Below are positions 11,513 to 22,600 of a stretch of 64,000 nt of DNA, in pieces; position 1 is the stretch's first letter; each line of letters opens with the position of its first letter. The stretch lies in assembly GCA_039720395.1 (NCBI GenBank), contig CM077833.1, positions 7,951,036 through 8,015,035 of the forward strand. Reading direction: 5' to 3'. The stretch comes from Liquidambar formosana (taxonomy: Eukaryota > Streptophyta > Magnoliopsida > Saxifragales > Altingiaceae). The position numbers and the translations under genes are program-made. The notes beneath the pieces are model-generated. The model ran no database searches, was not told the origin of the DNA, and saw only the letters and a program-made list of their open reading frames with translations.

Positions 11513-14500
11513 ATGTTAGAAGAAGTGAGCCAGACCTCTGAAAGACCTCACAATGGGGGAATGGGTCAGTATGTACCCACTAATGGTAACCCTACTCTCC
11601 AAATCACAACGGTGAAGCTAGACGGGCTCAATTATTTAGCCTGGTCTCGGTCAGCAACTTTGTATATTAAGAGTAAAGGGAAAATCGGTTATTTGACTAG
11701 CAAGGTGATGGAGCCCGCGGTAAATGATCCTTCCTATGATAAATGGGATTCTGAAAATTCAACCATTATGTCATGGCTTTTGCACTCAATGACACCTAAA
11801 GTTAGTAATGGTTATTTACTTCTGCAAACCGCAAAGGAGATTTGGGATGCAGCAGCGCAAACTTATTCTAAAATGGGGAATATAGCACAGATTTTTGATC
11901 TGAAGCGTCGGATTCATGAGACCACTCAAAAGGATATGTCTTTATCTAATTACTTTCACACTCTCAGAGGACTATGGCAAGAATTAGATTATTATCAGAA
12001 TTTTCAGGCTGAGTGTCCTGCAGACACTTTGAAGTTTAATCAGCTTGTTGAGCAAGAACGGATTTTTTATTTTTTATTTGGACTGAGAGATGAGTATGAT
12101 CAGATTCGGGTGCAAATTTTGGGAAAAGAGCCTCTTCCTTCACTTAGGGGTGTATATGCCTATGTTCAAAGTGAAGAGAGTAGAAAGGGTGTAATGCTCC
12201 ATTCTGTTGCACAAGAGAGATCTGCACTTGTTACCGCTTCTCACCGAGACAATAAAGGAGGTCCACAGAGTCGTGATGGGGGTAAAACAATTGAGTCTAT
12301 TTCTGATGAGAAAGATAAGCTCTTTTGTGATTATTGTAATAAATCGAGGCATACTAAAGAGACTTGTTGGAGGCTTCATGGTCGCCCTACCAGAGGCAGG
12401 GGAGGTCGTTCTGGTAGTTTACCTCGATCTCGTGCTCACTATAATACTGCTATGGAACCTCTTCCTCCCTTTCCATCTCCATCTGGGACTTCTACTTTTG
12501 AGGCTAGCACTCTTACTAAGGCCGAGATTGACACTTTCAGACGCCTTATGTCACAACTAGAGACATCAGCCACTGCATCTACCTCTTTTGCTCACTCAGG
12601 TAATCTTACTACTTCCTTAGGTGCATCCAGTACATCTTCTTACTGTCCTTGGATCATTGACTCTGGTGCTTCTGATCATATGACTGGTTTGTCAACCTTG
12701 TTTCATCCTTGTAACACTTATTCAGGTAGGGATAAGGTTAGGGTTGCTGATGGTTCTTTGTCATCTGTGTCAGGGAAAGGTTCAATTTCTATTAACCCTG
12801 ATATGTCTCTTTCTTCAGTTTTGCATGTTCCTAATTTCTCTAACAATCTATTGTTCATCAGTCGCATCACTACTGATTTGAATTGTAGCGTAACCTTTTA
12901 TCCTTCTCATTGTGTTTTCCAGGACCTAGTCACGAGGAAGACGATTGGCAGTGGTAGCATGAGAGATGGTCTTTATTTTTTGCATCTTGCCATCAAAGAT
13001 AATGATCGGATTCAGGATGCACATCATTCTGCACGCTGTGCTGCTTCTAAGGAAAAGCTTTGGCTCTGGCATAGAACATTGGGACATCCATCTCTTTTCT
13101 TACTTCAACGCATTTTTCCCTCATTGTTTTCTGGAATAAATGTTTCTCAATTTAATTATGAAGTGTGTGAACTTGCGAAACATCATCGTACTTCCTTTCC
13201 ACCTAGTTTTAATAAAAGTAATTTGCCTTTTACTATTATGCACTCTGATGTATGGGGTCCTTCTCGAGTTGCCACATTATCTGGCTTTCGATGGTTTGTT
13301 ACTTTTATCGATGATTTCTCTAGAACTACATGGGTGTATCTGTTAAAGGAAAAAAGTGATGTTTTTTCTTGTTTTCAAACTTTTCATAAGATGGTACTCA
13401 ATCAATTTAATACCTACATTAAGATTATTCGTTCTGATAATGGGGGTGAGTTTATTTATAGGGGTCTTCGATCCTATTTTCAGGATCATGGTATTATTCA
13501 TCAGACTTCTTGTGTAGATACTCCTCAACAAAATGGGGTTGCTGAGAGGAAAAATCGCCATCTTCTTGAGGTATCTAGGGCTCTATTGTTCTCTATGCAT
13601 GTTTCTAAATCATACTGGGAAGATGCTATGCTTACTGCAGCGTATTTAATGAATAGGATGCCATCTAGAGTTCTTGGGCACAAGGCACCAATTGATCTAT
13701 TATCTCCATCTTCTTCTACTTCCTTTATTGTTCCTCCTCGTGTCTTTGGGTGTGTCTGCTTTGTCCATGTTCCTCGCCAAGCTTGAAGTAAGTTAGATCC
13801 TCGAGCTCTCAAATATATCTTCTTGGGGTATTCACCTACTTAGAAAGGGTATAAATGTTACCATCCCTCAGGGAAACTGTTTGTTTCCATGGATGTGACC
13901 TTTCTTGAGTCTTTGTCATATTTTTCCCCTTCCCATACTTCTCTTCAGGGGGAGAATAGTAGTGAACAGAAGTCTCAAGTGGTGCTTCCCACACTCATAT
14001 CTCTCTCTAATTCTACTCCTGCTCCTATTCAATCTCAATGCTTGGAAGAACAAAGGGACGATAACAAGGATCCTCCTCTTTCCAAAGATTTGAAGGTTTA
14101 CTTAAGGAGACAGAAAGACAAGACTATCTCTCTTCCCCATGGCCCATCGTCATCCTTGGACCCAGGTAATACCATATCTACTCCTGTTACTGTTGATGAT
14201 TCTGATATCCCTATTGCTCTTTGTAAAGGAGTTAGATCTTGTACACAGCACCCTATTTCTAATTTTGTTTCCTATCATAGCCTTTCTCCATCTTTCTATA
14301 CCTTTGTATCCCAATTGTCTTCTGTGTCTATTCCTAACAATTTGCAGGATGCACTTGGTGATCCAAAATGGAAGGAGGCTATATGTGAAGAGATGACAGC
14401 TCTTCGGAAAAATAAAACCTAGGATTTAGTTGAGTTACCTGTGGGGAAGAAGACAGTTGGATCCAAATGGGTATTCACAGTGAAACATAAGGCTGATGGT

Positions 14501-15864
14501 TCTGTTAAAAGGTATAAGGCTAGATTGGTGGCAAAACGTTTCACTCAAACCTATGGTATTGAATACCAAGAGACATTTGCTCCTGTTGCTAAAATGAACT
14601 CTATCCAAGTTTTACTTTCTTTAGCTGCCAATTTTGGATGGACACTTTATCAGTTTGATGTTAAAAATGCTTTCCTTCATGGAGATCTAGAGGAGGAAGT
14701 GTACATGGATGTTCCTTAAGGTTTTGAATGTTCTATAACTAGAGGGAAGGTATGCAAATTGTAGAACGCTTTATATGGGTTAAAGCAATCTTCTCGAGCG
14801 TGGTTTGAGAGATTTACTCGAGCTATGCTAAAATTTGACTTTAAACAAAGTCAGGGAGATCATACTTTGTTCATCAAGCACTCTTCTCAAGGGAAGGTAA
14901 TAGCTCTTATTGTATATGTTGATGATATTATACTAACAGGGGATGATCAGGAGGAGATACAGAAATTGGAGAAATGTCTTGCTAGAGAATTTGAGATAAA
15001 GGACTTGGGAAATTTGAAATATTTTTTGGGAATTGAAGTAGCTCAATCCCAGAAAGGTATTTTCATTTCTCAAAGAAAGTATGTCCTAGATCTTTTTAGA
15101 GAAACCGGCCTAGCAAACCCATTGATACTCCTGTGGAGTCGAACTACAAAATGGAGGAAGATGCTGAGGGCATATTGGTTGACCTAGGCAGATATCAAAG
15201 GTTAGTTGGTAAATTGATTTACTTGTCCCACACTCGTCCAAACATTGCCTATGCAGTTAGCTTAGTAAATCAGTTTATGCATTCACCTCGAGAGTCTTAT
15301 ATGAAGGCTGTTCATCGGATCCTTCGTTATTTAAAATCTGCTCTGGGAAAGGGATTGCTATTTTCTAAGCATGATCACTTGAGAGTTGAATCATATACAG
15401 ATGATAATTGGGCTGGCTCAGTTACAGATTGCAGGTCTACCTCTGGTTATTGTACCTTCGTGGGAGGCAACCTTGTAACCTAGCATAGTAAGAAACAAGC
15501 GGTTGTGGTTAGATCGAGTGCTGAGGCTGAGTTTAGAGCCATGGCTCATAGAGTCTGTGAACTTCTATGGTTGAAGACCTTGTTGAAAGAACTTGGTTTT
15601 GATAGTAATGACCCTATAAGACTGTATTGTGACAATAAAGCTGCAATTAACATTGCTCACAATCCGGTGCAACATGACAGGACCAAGCACATTGAAGTTG
15701 ACCGACATTTCATTAAGGAAAAATTGAATTCTGGAGTGCTTTGTATGCCTTATGTTCAAACAGGAGATCAATTAGCAGATATCTTAACCAAAGGAGTAGC
15801 AAGTAGAGTCTTCCATACTTTCTTAAGCAAGCTGGGCATGTGTGATATCTTCGCACCAGCTTGA
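11513..15864 (+). pseudogene. Copia gag-pol, nearly complete, broken by stops
   Basis: The first 758 codons (11513-13786) are open: UBN2-type gag, CCHC knuckle CDYCNKSRHTKETC (about residue 272), protease WIIDSGASDHMTG (Asp near 383), GAG-pre-integrase WLWHRTLGHPS, and an integrase with HSDVWGPS, IRSDNGGEF and GVAERKNRHLLE, so the DDE acids are intact. One zinc cysteine is replaced (NYEVCELAKHH). After a TGA at 13784 come TAGs at about 13842 and 14420, TAA at about 14717, TAG at about 14762 and TAG at 15481, plus a frameshift between 15133 and 15187. RT motifs [27 protein letters not shown] and YVDDIILTG and the RNase H blocks SSAEAEFRAMAHRVCELLW and LYCDNKAAINIAHNP remain. The start is chosen at the first ATG after a GTG-led open frame. 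Confidence 0.92.
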
Positions 15865-16065
15865 GGGGGAGTGTTGGAAAATAGTTGGTTAGTTGGTTCT
15901 TATTGGTCTATTATAAGCTTATGGGTATTTAAGTCATTGCACTGATATTAGTATAAATAATAATGTTTAAGGGAGAGAACCCTAAGTCTCTTTTTCCAGC
16001 CATCTTTCTTTCTCTCTTTCTTTCTTCTTCTTCTTCTTTTTCTTCTCTTTGTGATTATCTATACA
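15863..16065 (+). repeat. Copia polypurine tract and 3' LTR
   Basis: gaggggga(g) at 15863-15871 primes plus-strand DNA. The 194-bp LTR (15872-16065) starts tgttggaaaatagttggtta and ends tatctataca. It matches the 5' LTR closely, with a small indel in the CT tract. Confidence 0.9.
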
Positions 16066-16078
16066 AATGATTAGAAAC

Positions 16079-17105
16079 TTATAGCTACTTAGCATGTTGT
16101 TGGACAACAACTGTGTCCAAGCCTCAATTTGTCTCCTCAACTCACCAATTTCTTCTCTACAATGTTAATTTTGTTGGTTCCTATTTTTTTGATCAGCAAG
16201 ATTTTGTTGGTTCCTATCATCACTACCTATACGTGGATAGTTTTCTTCTCTAATGTCAAAATTCATAACACTACCTTTCTCTAGACCACTCCAACCACGT
16301 CCATGATGATGAGCCATAGCAGAAGTAAATGCTAAAATAAGGTCTGAAATTGAAGTAATTTACAGCCAGAAATTCATTAGAGAACTCAAGTACTGGTTTG
16401 AATCCAACAAAAGGTAGGATAATTGCTCAGCAGCAACTATGAGCACAAAATGAAAATTCAAAACACAGTTGCATACAACACCAGAAGTATCAATCTCCTG
16501 AAAAGATCACAATCCACCTTCAACTGAAACTTGTACTTCAAATCACGACAGAAGCCCCTTCAAATGAGACTATTGCAACCAAGGATGAAGTTGCGACACC
16601 AAATCTGCTAGATTATCTTTCCCACAGCAAGCATCGAGCATAATAAGGAGGAAATTCTAACCCTACACTCTGCGTCGATATTGCCTTCCACCACTAATTC
16701 TGCTACTTCGATCACGGCAGTTAAATCGAAGCTCTATGGTACTTCGATTGCTCAGATGGAAGTCTTTGGGATGTTGCAATTGATCTCCTACTGGAAATGC
16801 GACTCCACCGATGGCTTAACTAAGCCATTTGCAACTGGTTCAAGCGAAAACTGTTCACACAGCAATTTCAAACCAATTACACAAATCTGGCTCTCAATCT
16901 GAAGTAGAAGATCAACTAGAGGCTTCGACCTAAATAATGGAGTCACCAGCAATTTTGGATCACACAACAGTAGCAAATCCTTGAAGGCCAGTAGCGACTG
17001 GATTCGACAACCAGAAAAGAGCTTTGAATCACCTTCTCAAGTCGCAATCTCTCCTAGCGCTACAGAAATCCATCTCGATCCAGAGATAGCATGAAGGAGC
17101 TTAAT
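16079..17105 (-). pseudogene. Gypsy leader and gag N-terminus (minus)
   Basis: The complement reads as a long gypsy leader (17105 to about 16325), then ATGGCTCATCATCATGGACG at about 16316 (MAHHHGRGW), and later [16 protein letters not shown]. This matches the start of the gypsy gag at 47476 ([14 protein letters not shown] ... RDEIGELRR). It ends at the copia 3' LTR. No RT or integrase is present, so this is a deleted element. The apparent open frame 16681-16902 is leader sequence. Confidence 0.75.
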
Positions 17106-17385
17106 ACAACTTCAAACAATGTATCAACATCAAATATAAGGTTTTAAAAAAATATATTAAAAAATAAAATAAAATTGGGTAATCGAGTAATTAGAAAAAA
17201 CAAATAAACCTCACAGTGCTCAAATCAATAGAAAATTTCAGTAAACATATAAAAATATATATATTTAATATAAGAAGGACTACCCCTTATAGTGTATGTA
17301 TGATGAAAAGGTCATCTCCCTCTAGGTATCCACAAGGACTAAACCAAATGAATCATTTAGAACAGTCAAATAATACCTTCAACAG

Positions 17386-17389
17386 AAAA

Positions 17390-17423
<34 letters not shown>

Positions 17424-17424
17424 A
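17386..17424. repeat. AAT microsatellite
   Basis: About twelve imperfect aat units, 50 bp beyond the donor of the SGR2 exon at 17475-17624. Confidence 0.85.
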
Positions 17425-17474
17425 TAAAAATTGGAAAGGGCAAAGAGAGAGTCTAAAGACAAAATAAACCATAC

Positions 17475-17624
17475 CGAATTAATAATGTCTTGACAGTAGA
17501 TGGGGCTCATGTAGTATAATACATCATGAACAGTTGCACTCAACGTGACACGCAAACCCCGTACACCATCTAAAGTTATCTTTTCAACTGCACTTTCACC
17601 ACTAAGCTTCAAACCCTTTCGCCA
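17475..17624 (-). CDS. SGR2: SGR2 exon with [11 protein letters not shown] block, 50 codons (last visible)
   Basis: Acceptor gtatttcag, then TGGCGAAAGGG; donor TCG/gtatgg. The exon encodes [19 protein letters not shown] through [18 protein letters not shown] to DIINS, nearly invariant in plant SGR2. The next exon of the family should begin with a VS..LNRLYLKFL-like block and carry the YGHSLGS lipase serine. I looked for it on the minus strand down to position 1 and did not find it, so the downstream intron is at least 17.4 kb. Confidence 0.94.
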
Positions 17625-19602
17625 CTGAAATACAAATACTTAGTATATATAGTATGTAATTTTGCAAAACACCATCGAATAAGAGAAAAATTATAACAAA
17701 GAGAGAGATAACGAAGGGAGGGGGGATAAAACAAAGAAGAGGAAAGGAGGAGAAGAAGAAAAACAAATTCTACCTACTTACGACTGAAAATTCAACCAAG
17801 AAAACCAGTGACATATAAAACAAATTAAAATTAACCAGCTGCATGGAATAATTAATAACAAATATTGAAACAGATTGTACAATGCATACAAATCCAATAA
17901 CAAAGTTGTAGAATCTCCTAACAAAATCATAACTCACAAGCATTATTACACTTTTTCATTAACAGCAAAATAATCTCCACATTATTCATTAACATCTAGT
18001 TATTCTAAAAACATACAAAAGTCATCAAAGTCATCAAACAAGAAGTGAATCAGTACATTTTTTATGGACAACACCCTGAAGAAATCAGTACATTTTTCTA
18101 TTCATTCCACGAGTCTTTATTTTTAAGTTTTCTCAAAGTCATCAAAAATAAAGGGATGGAGAACATCAATAATAAAGTGAATCCGTACTCCCGTACAAGA
18201 AAACAGAACAAAGAAGACTGGGCAATAAGAAAATGAGAGGGCCTACTTCCACAGCCATTTTTGCTAATTCCCACCGCTCCATGGGTTTTTGCTAATCCAC
18301 ACCCTAGTATAGTTTATTATCACACCCCTTTTACCCATGGAGGGGGGTGTGTGATTAGCATAAACCCATAGACGGGTGTGGATTAGCAAAAATAGGTGTG
18401 GAAATAGGCCCTCCCATTTTGTTATTGACCAGTCTTCTTTCTTCTGTTTTTTTACCATCCGGTGCTAAAAATTAATTTACCTGTCCACAGTGGAAAGAAT
18501 CTATCTTACAAGAAAGGCATCTTCTTGAAAAAATTGGTAATTGGGCGTTGGTTCCTTTACCCAAGGGAAAGAAACCTTAAGGGTTAGAAACCTTAATCAC
18601 AACCCTAGTCAACCTTATCAAAAATACAGGGAGAGAATATAACAATAGTAAAGTTGGGCCAGCCGGAGGGTCCAAACATATCATCACGACAAGGCATAAA
18701 ATACTTGCAACACTTCTCAAGTTGGCATAAATATGTTTATCATGCCGAATTAAATACTTGCAACACTAGTCAAGCTGGAGTAAATATGTTTATCATGCCG
18801 AATTTGGTTATTGACATCTATAAGCACCCCTTATTAATTACCTTCATACGTAAATCTGCAACATGTTCATGTGTATTGACACTAGAAGTTCAAATTAGGC
18901 CCTATCAAAGTTTCTCTTTAACAAATTGACGATCTACCTCAATATATTTGGTCTTGTTAGTCATGCTGAACTAGAGTATGTGCAATGTTGATGGAAACCA
19001 TATTATTACCAAGGATTGAAATATCCATATCAATGGATATATTGATGGATATATTGAAAATATTGATATTGATTTAGATACGACGGATATTATTCATTAA
19101 ATACGGATATTTTCATTGAAACTCTAGGGAATAATGATTTAGACTCTAATAAACAATTTCGAATCAAAATATTGCTATTTAAATGTGTATAATACATGTG
19201 ATGTGTAGGGTATAAAAAATGTACCGTGCTAAGCAAATAAATAATATAAGTTTATGCAAATTCAACATTTAAGTGCCACATAATATTAAAATTTTAAAAT
19301 ACACATCATTTACACAATGATAAATGATCAAATCAGTAAATCAATTATTATATACAAAATACTAAGAGGTAATAATTTTAACAATATAAGAAGAAACTTA
19401 TGATCTACAAGTGAAAAATATGGAATATATAAATTGGCTTGGCATTGAACTATATATGAGAAGCTGTGAGAGGCTTCAGCATAACTTTTTTTTTTTTTGG
19501 GGTAACTGAAGCATAGCTTTAAGAAGGCCACTTCCTGCTGCATTTTTTTCTTTGTCTTTCTTTATCTTCCTTTATCTTTTTTTTTTTCTTTTTTTCTTTT
19601 TT

Positions 19603-19634
<32 letters not shown>

Positions 19635-22600
19635 GGTAAAGAGAGACTGCTCTGCATTTTTTCATGCTTTTTTATTAATAATAAATCATAAAAAAGCTAG
19701 TAGCTCTCTAAATACTGGTATTAGTAGATAGATATAACCCACCATGCCTAGAGTACACACTAGGCTACAGCCTACTGCTTAGCCTGTATGTATCATTAGT
19801 GCTGTCCAGATTTGTCATTAAATAAACCAGTCATGAGCTTTAAAAACTGTGAGAAAAGCTGTCATGTACTTTAAAACAGTCAGGAGGAAAAAAGCAAAAG
19901 GGAAATGTTGCCACGATCAATACACTACAATATTATCGCGACAATATATCGTAGATAAATTGTGAAAAAATAAATAAATAAATCTCTATAATAAGGATAT
20001 ATCGTCGATAATATCGATAAATTCGATATTATTGATATATCAGAATTTCTCGTTTGATATATTGACAAAACAAAATGTCATGGACATGTCATATCCAGAA
20101 GGCTCGATCCGACAATATATCGCCGATATATCAGTGATTTTTTCGATATTTAGGACTATGATTATTACATTGAAGGCCAGAGGTTCTAGAACTGCTACTC
20201 CCAATTCTTCAAGCATAGTTTTCAACCATAGAACTTTCACACACCATGTTCCATTGCTCAAAACTCAGCTTTTGTGGTAGACCCAGCCACAATTGACCGC
20301 TTCTTACTTGATAAAAAGAAGAGATTTCCAATCACACCCCAAGAGTCGTAGCCAAATCTCGATGTTCTCATGCATCTTAAGACGTGGTCCTGATTCCCAA
20401 TGTAATCCCACGAGCTTGTGTGAACACATATAATTATATAGATCTACACACTCATCCACAGATATAATAACTCTCTATAGATAAATAAAAACCTCTAAAC
20501 ATAATATCCATAAACGTAATAAATCCTAGGGGATTAATAAATTCCAAAACACCCTAATAACAAAACAACATCCGAAAGAAAATTAACAATTAAATCTCAA
20601 CTGTCAAGTACTCCATGGTAAATTCATTCGCAAAATAAAATAACTATAAGAAACATAAATAGACTCATGTCAACTAACATATCAAGTAGTTCTTCTATCA
20701 CCTAAAAATATTTTCAAATAGTGGAATGAGAGAGAGAGAGAACAAAAGAGAGATGTGACGGAGAGAGGGAGATCATTGACGTTAAGTCAATCATGTTGTG
20801 GGTCTGGATTGAAGCTATAGGAGAGAGGATGGTGCGATGAGCTAAACACTGTAATTTAGTGCAATTGGGTACTTCACGGTGAAAATTGTTATTCAACTGG
20901 GACTGTGACTCAATGTTTTAAAAAAACGCATCCCGGGCGCCCAAGGCGCGTTTTGGGGCATTTTTAGGGGTAAAACATATCTAGGCGCACTTTTTGGGCG
21001 AGACACCTGGGCATAGGCCTTTTTCCCAACACGTACATTTTGTACCAAAAAAACACGTTTTTTTACTTATCTCCTATGGGGCATACACCCACAGAGCTCA
21101 AACATGACTTAAAAACGATAGTGTTTTGATGTTTTACGTGCTTCTTTTTTTTTTTTTTTTTTTTGTTTTTTTTTTTTTTGTTTGCCCTTATTATTACAAC
21201 TTAAGCCCGAGTGCCCGACAACTATAACGCTTAGCCCTTAAACCCAAATGATAGGTAGAGAGAAAAGAACACGATGACACAGAGAGGAGACCAGATAAGA
21301 CCCATACCTTCTGCAATCGTAGTTTTAAGATACTTAGATCGTAGCCCAAAGAGGAAACAACGTCCGACGTTATAGTAGCCTCCAATGACAACTTTAGCAT
21401 CCACATTGCAACGAAGATATGAGAGTCGATGTCGGCAGCAACTTATATCCCCCCTATCGATGTGACAATCCTCACCATCAATATTGATCGGCGACGCAAC
21501 TCACAAAGGAATGACTTGTTGCTCTAGAGTACCGACCCTTTCTGAAGTTATCAAGTATCAACCCCATCAAAAGCTATTCACAATCGACCCTAACCCTTGA
21601 CCAAGCTTTACATAACTATTTCTATATACCATTATACCCTTTTGTGAAAGACTTAAAAGAAGCATTTGGATTTTGTTTTTCTTTCTTTCTTTTTTTTTTA
21701 AAGTCTCTTAGGTTTTATTCCCTTTTTTTATTTTTATGCCTCTGAAGCTTGTAGTTTTACTTATGTTATTAATTTTATATTTTGGTACTTGGAAATGAAA
21801 TTGAACTTGTTATGACGTATTTTATTTTTTTTCAAATTAAATTGAACTTGGTACGCTATATTTTTTTACTATATTTTAAGTTTTACATTTTTTTTATATA
21901 TAAAAATTAAAATACTCATAAGGCTTACGCCCCACACCTCAAGGCTTACGTCTCGCCCCATAGAAGGAAAAATGCCCCGCCTTGCGCCCACGCCTTTTAA
22001 AACATTGTTGTGATTAGTTATGGCTAGGGTGCAATTTGTCAGATTGTTGTGCTTCACAAGGAAGAGAGATCCTACACAATGAGGGAGGAGTGCTTCATGA
22101 TGAAGGTGCAACTCAACCCTTACAACTTTGATACCATGTTACTTTGCAAAGAATTATTTTCACTAGGGCTTTCTTAACATGTGCCCTAAGGGCACATGTT
22201 TAGCCACATTTACTGAGGCAATCATTGCAAGGAAAATGGTGAAAACACAGAGAGAATTGTGCAACTTGCATGGGGAAATGAATTTGCATAGTTTTTTAAG
22301 CACTTTCCTATTTTTCTAAGAAATTTGCACAATTCTCTATGCACTTTTACCATTTTTCATGCAATGATTGCCTCATTAAATGCAACTTAATATTTGCCCT
22401 TAGGTCACACATTAAAGAAAATTTTCTCATTAATCAAAAAGAAAATGATTACAATAATATATCTAGGCTAACCCTACAATGAACAAAAAGACTAGTCTAT
22501 ACTTATTAAAATAAAATATTTACAAATATATCTTACATTCCTTACGTTAGCTACCAGTGTTGGATGGTCTCTACATTAGTTTGATGTTAAAAATGCTTTC

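Larger units (their letters stand above)
10668..16065 (+). mobile_element. Ty1/copia element with both LTRs
   Basis: 5' LTR 10668-10858, primer-binding site 10867-10878, gag-pol 11513-15864, purine tract 15863-15871, 3' LTR 15872-16065. The LTRs differ at only a handful of sites, so it is fairly young. It has no visible 5-bp target duplication; instead a direct repeat of about 130 bp of gypsy gag sequence flanks it. Antisense to SGR2. Confidence 0.92.
18600..20330 (-). pseudogene. Copia RNase H and 3' end, split by an hAT insertion
   Basis: The complement of 20330-20161 encodes [17 protein letters not shown] and [12 protein letters not shown] (RNase H). After the hAT element (20160-19010) the frame resumes at 19009 with [19 protein letters not shown] and IVNLLKRN, the parts that normally follow in RNase H. 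Below about 18830 the sequence is the element's 3' end. The target base run attattac is duplicated around the hAT. Confidence 0.75.

Noticed and set aside
11498..13786. 762-codon open frame as a host gene
   Set aside because: Gag, protease, integrase order between two LTRs with primer site and purine tract: copia. The apparent first codon is GTG; the first ATG is 11513.
16681..16902. Open frame in the gypsy leader
   Set aside because: The complement reads as a continuous gypsy leader ending at the gag ATG; the plus-strand frame is a shadow.
1..17474. Search for the next SGR2 exon with the lipase serine block
   Set aside because: No minus-strand segment encoding the expected YGHSLGS region was found; it must lie outside the window. 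A profile search would be decisive.
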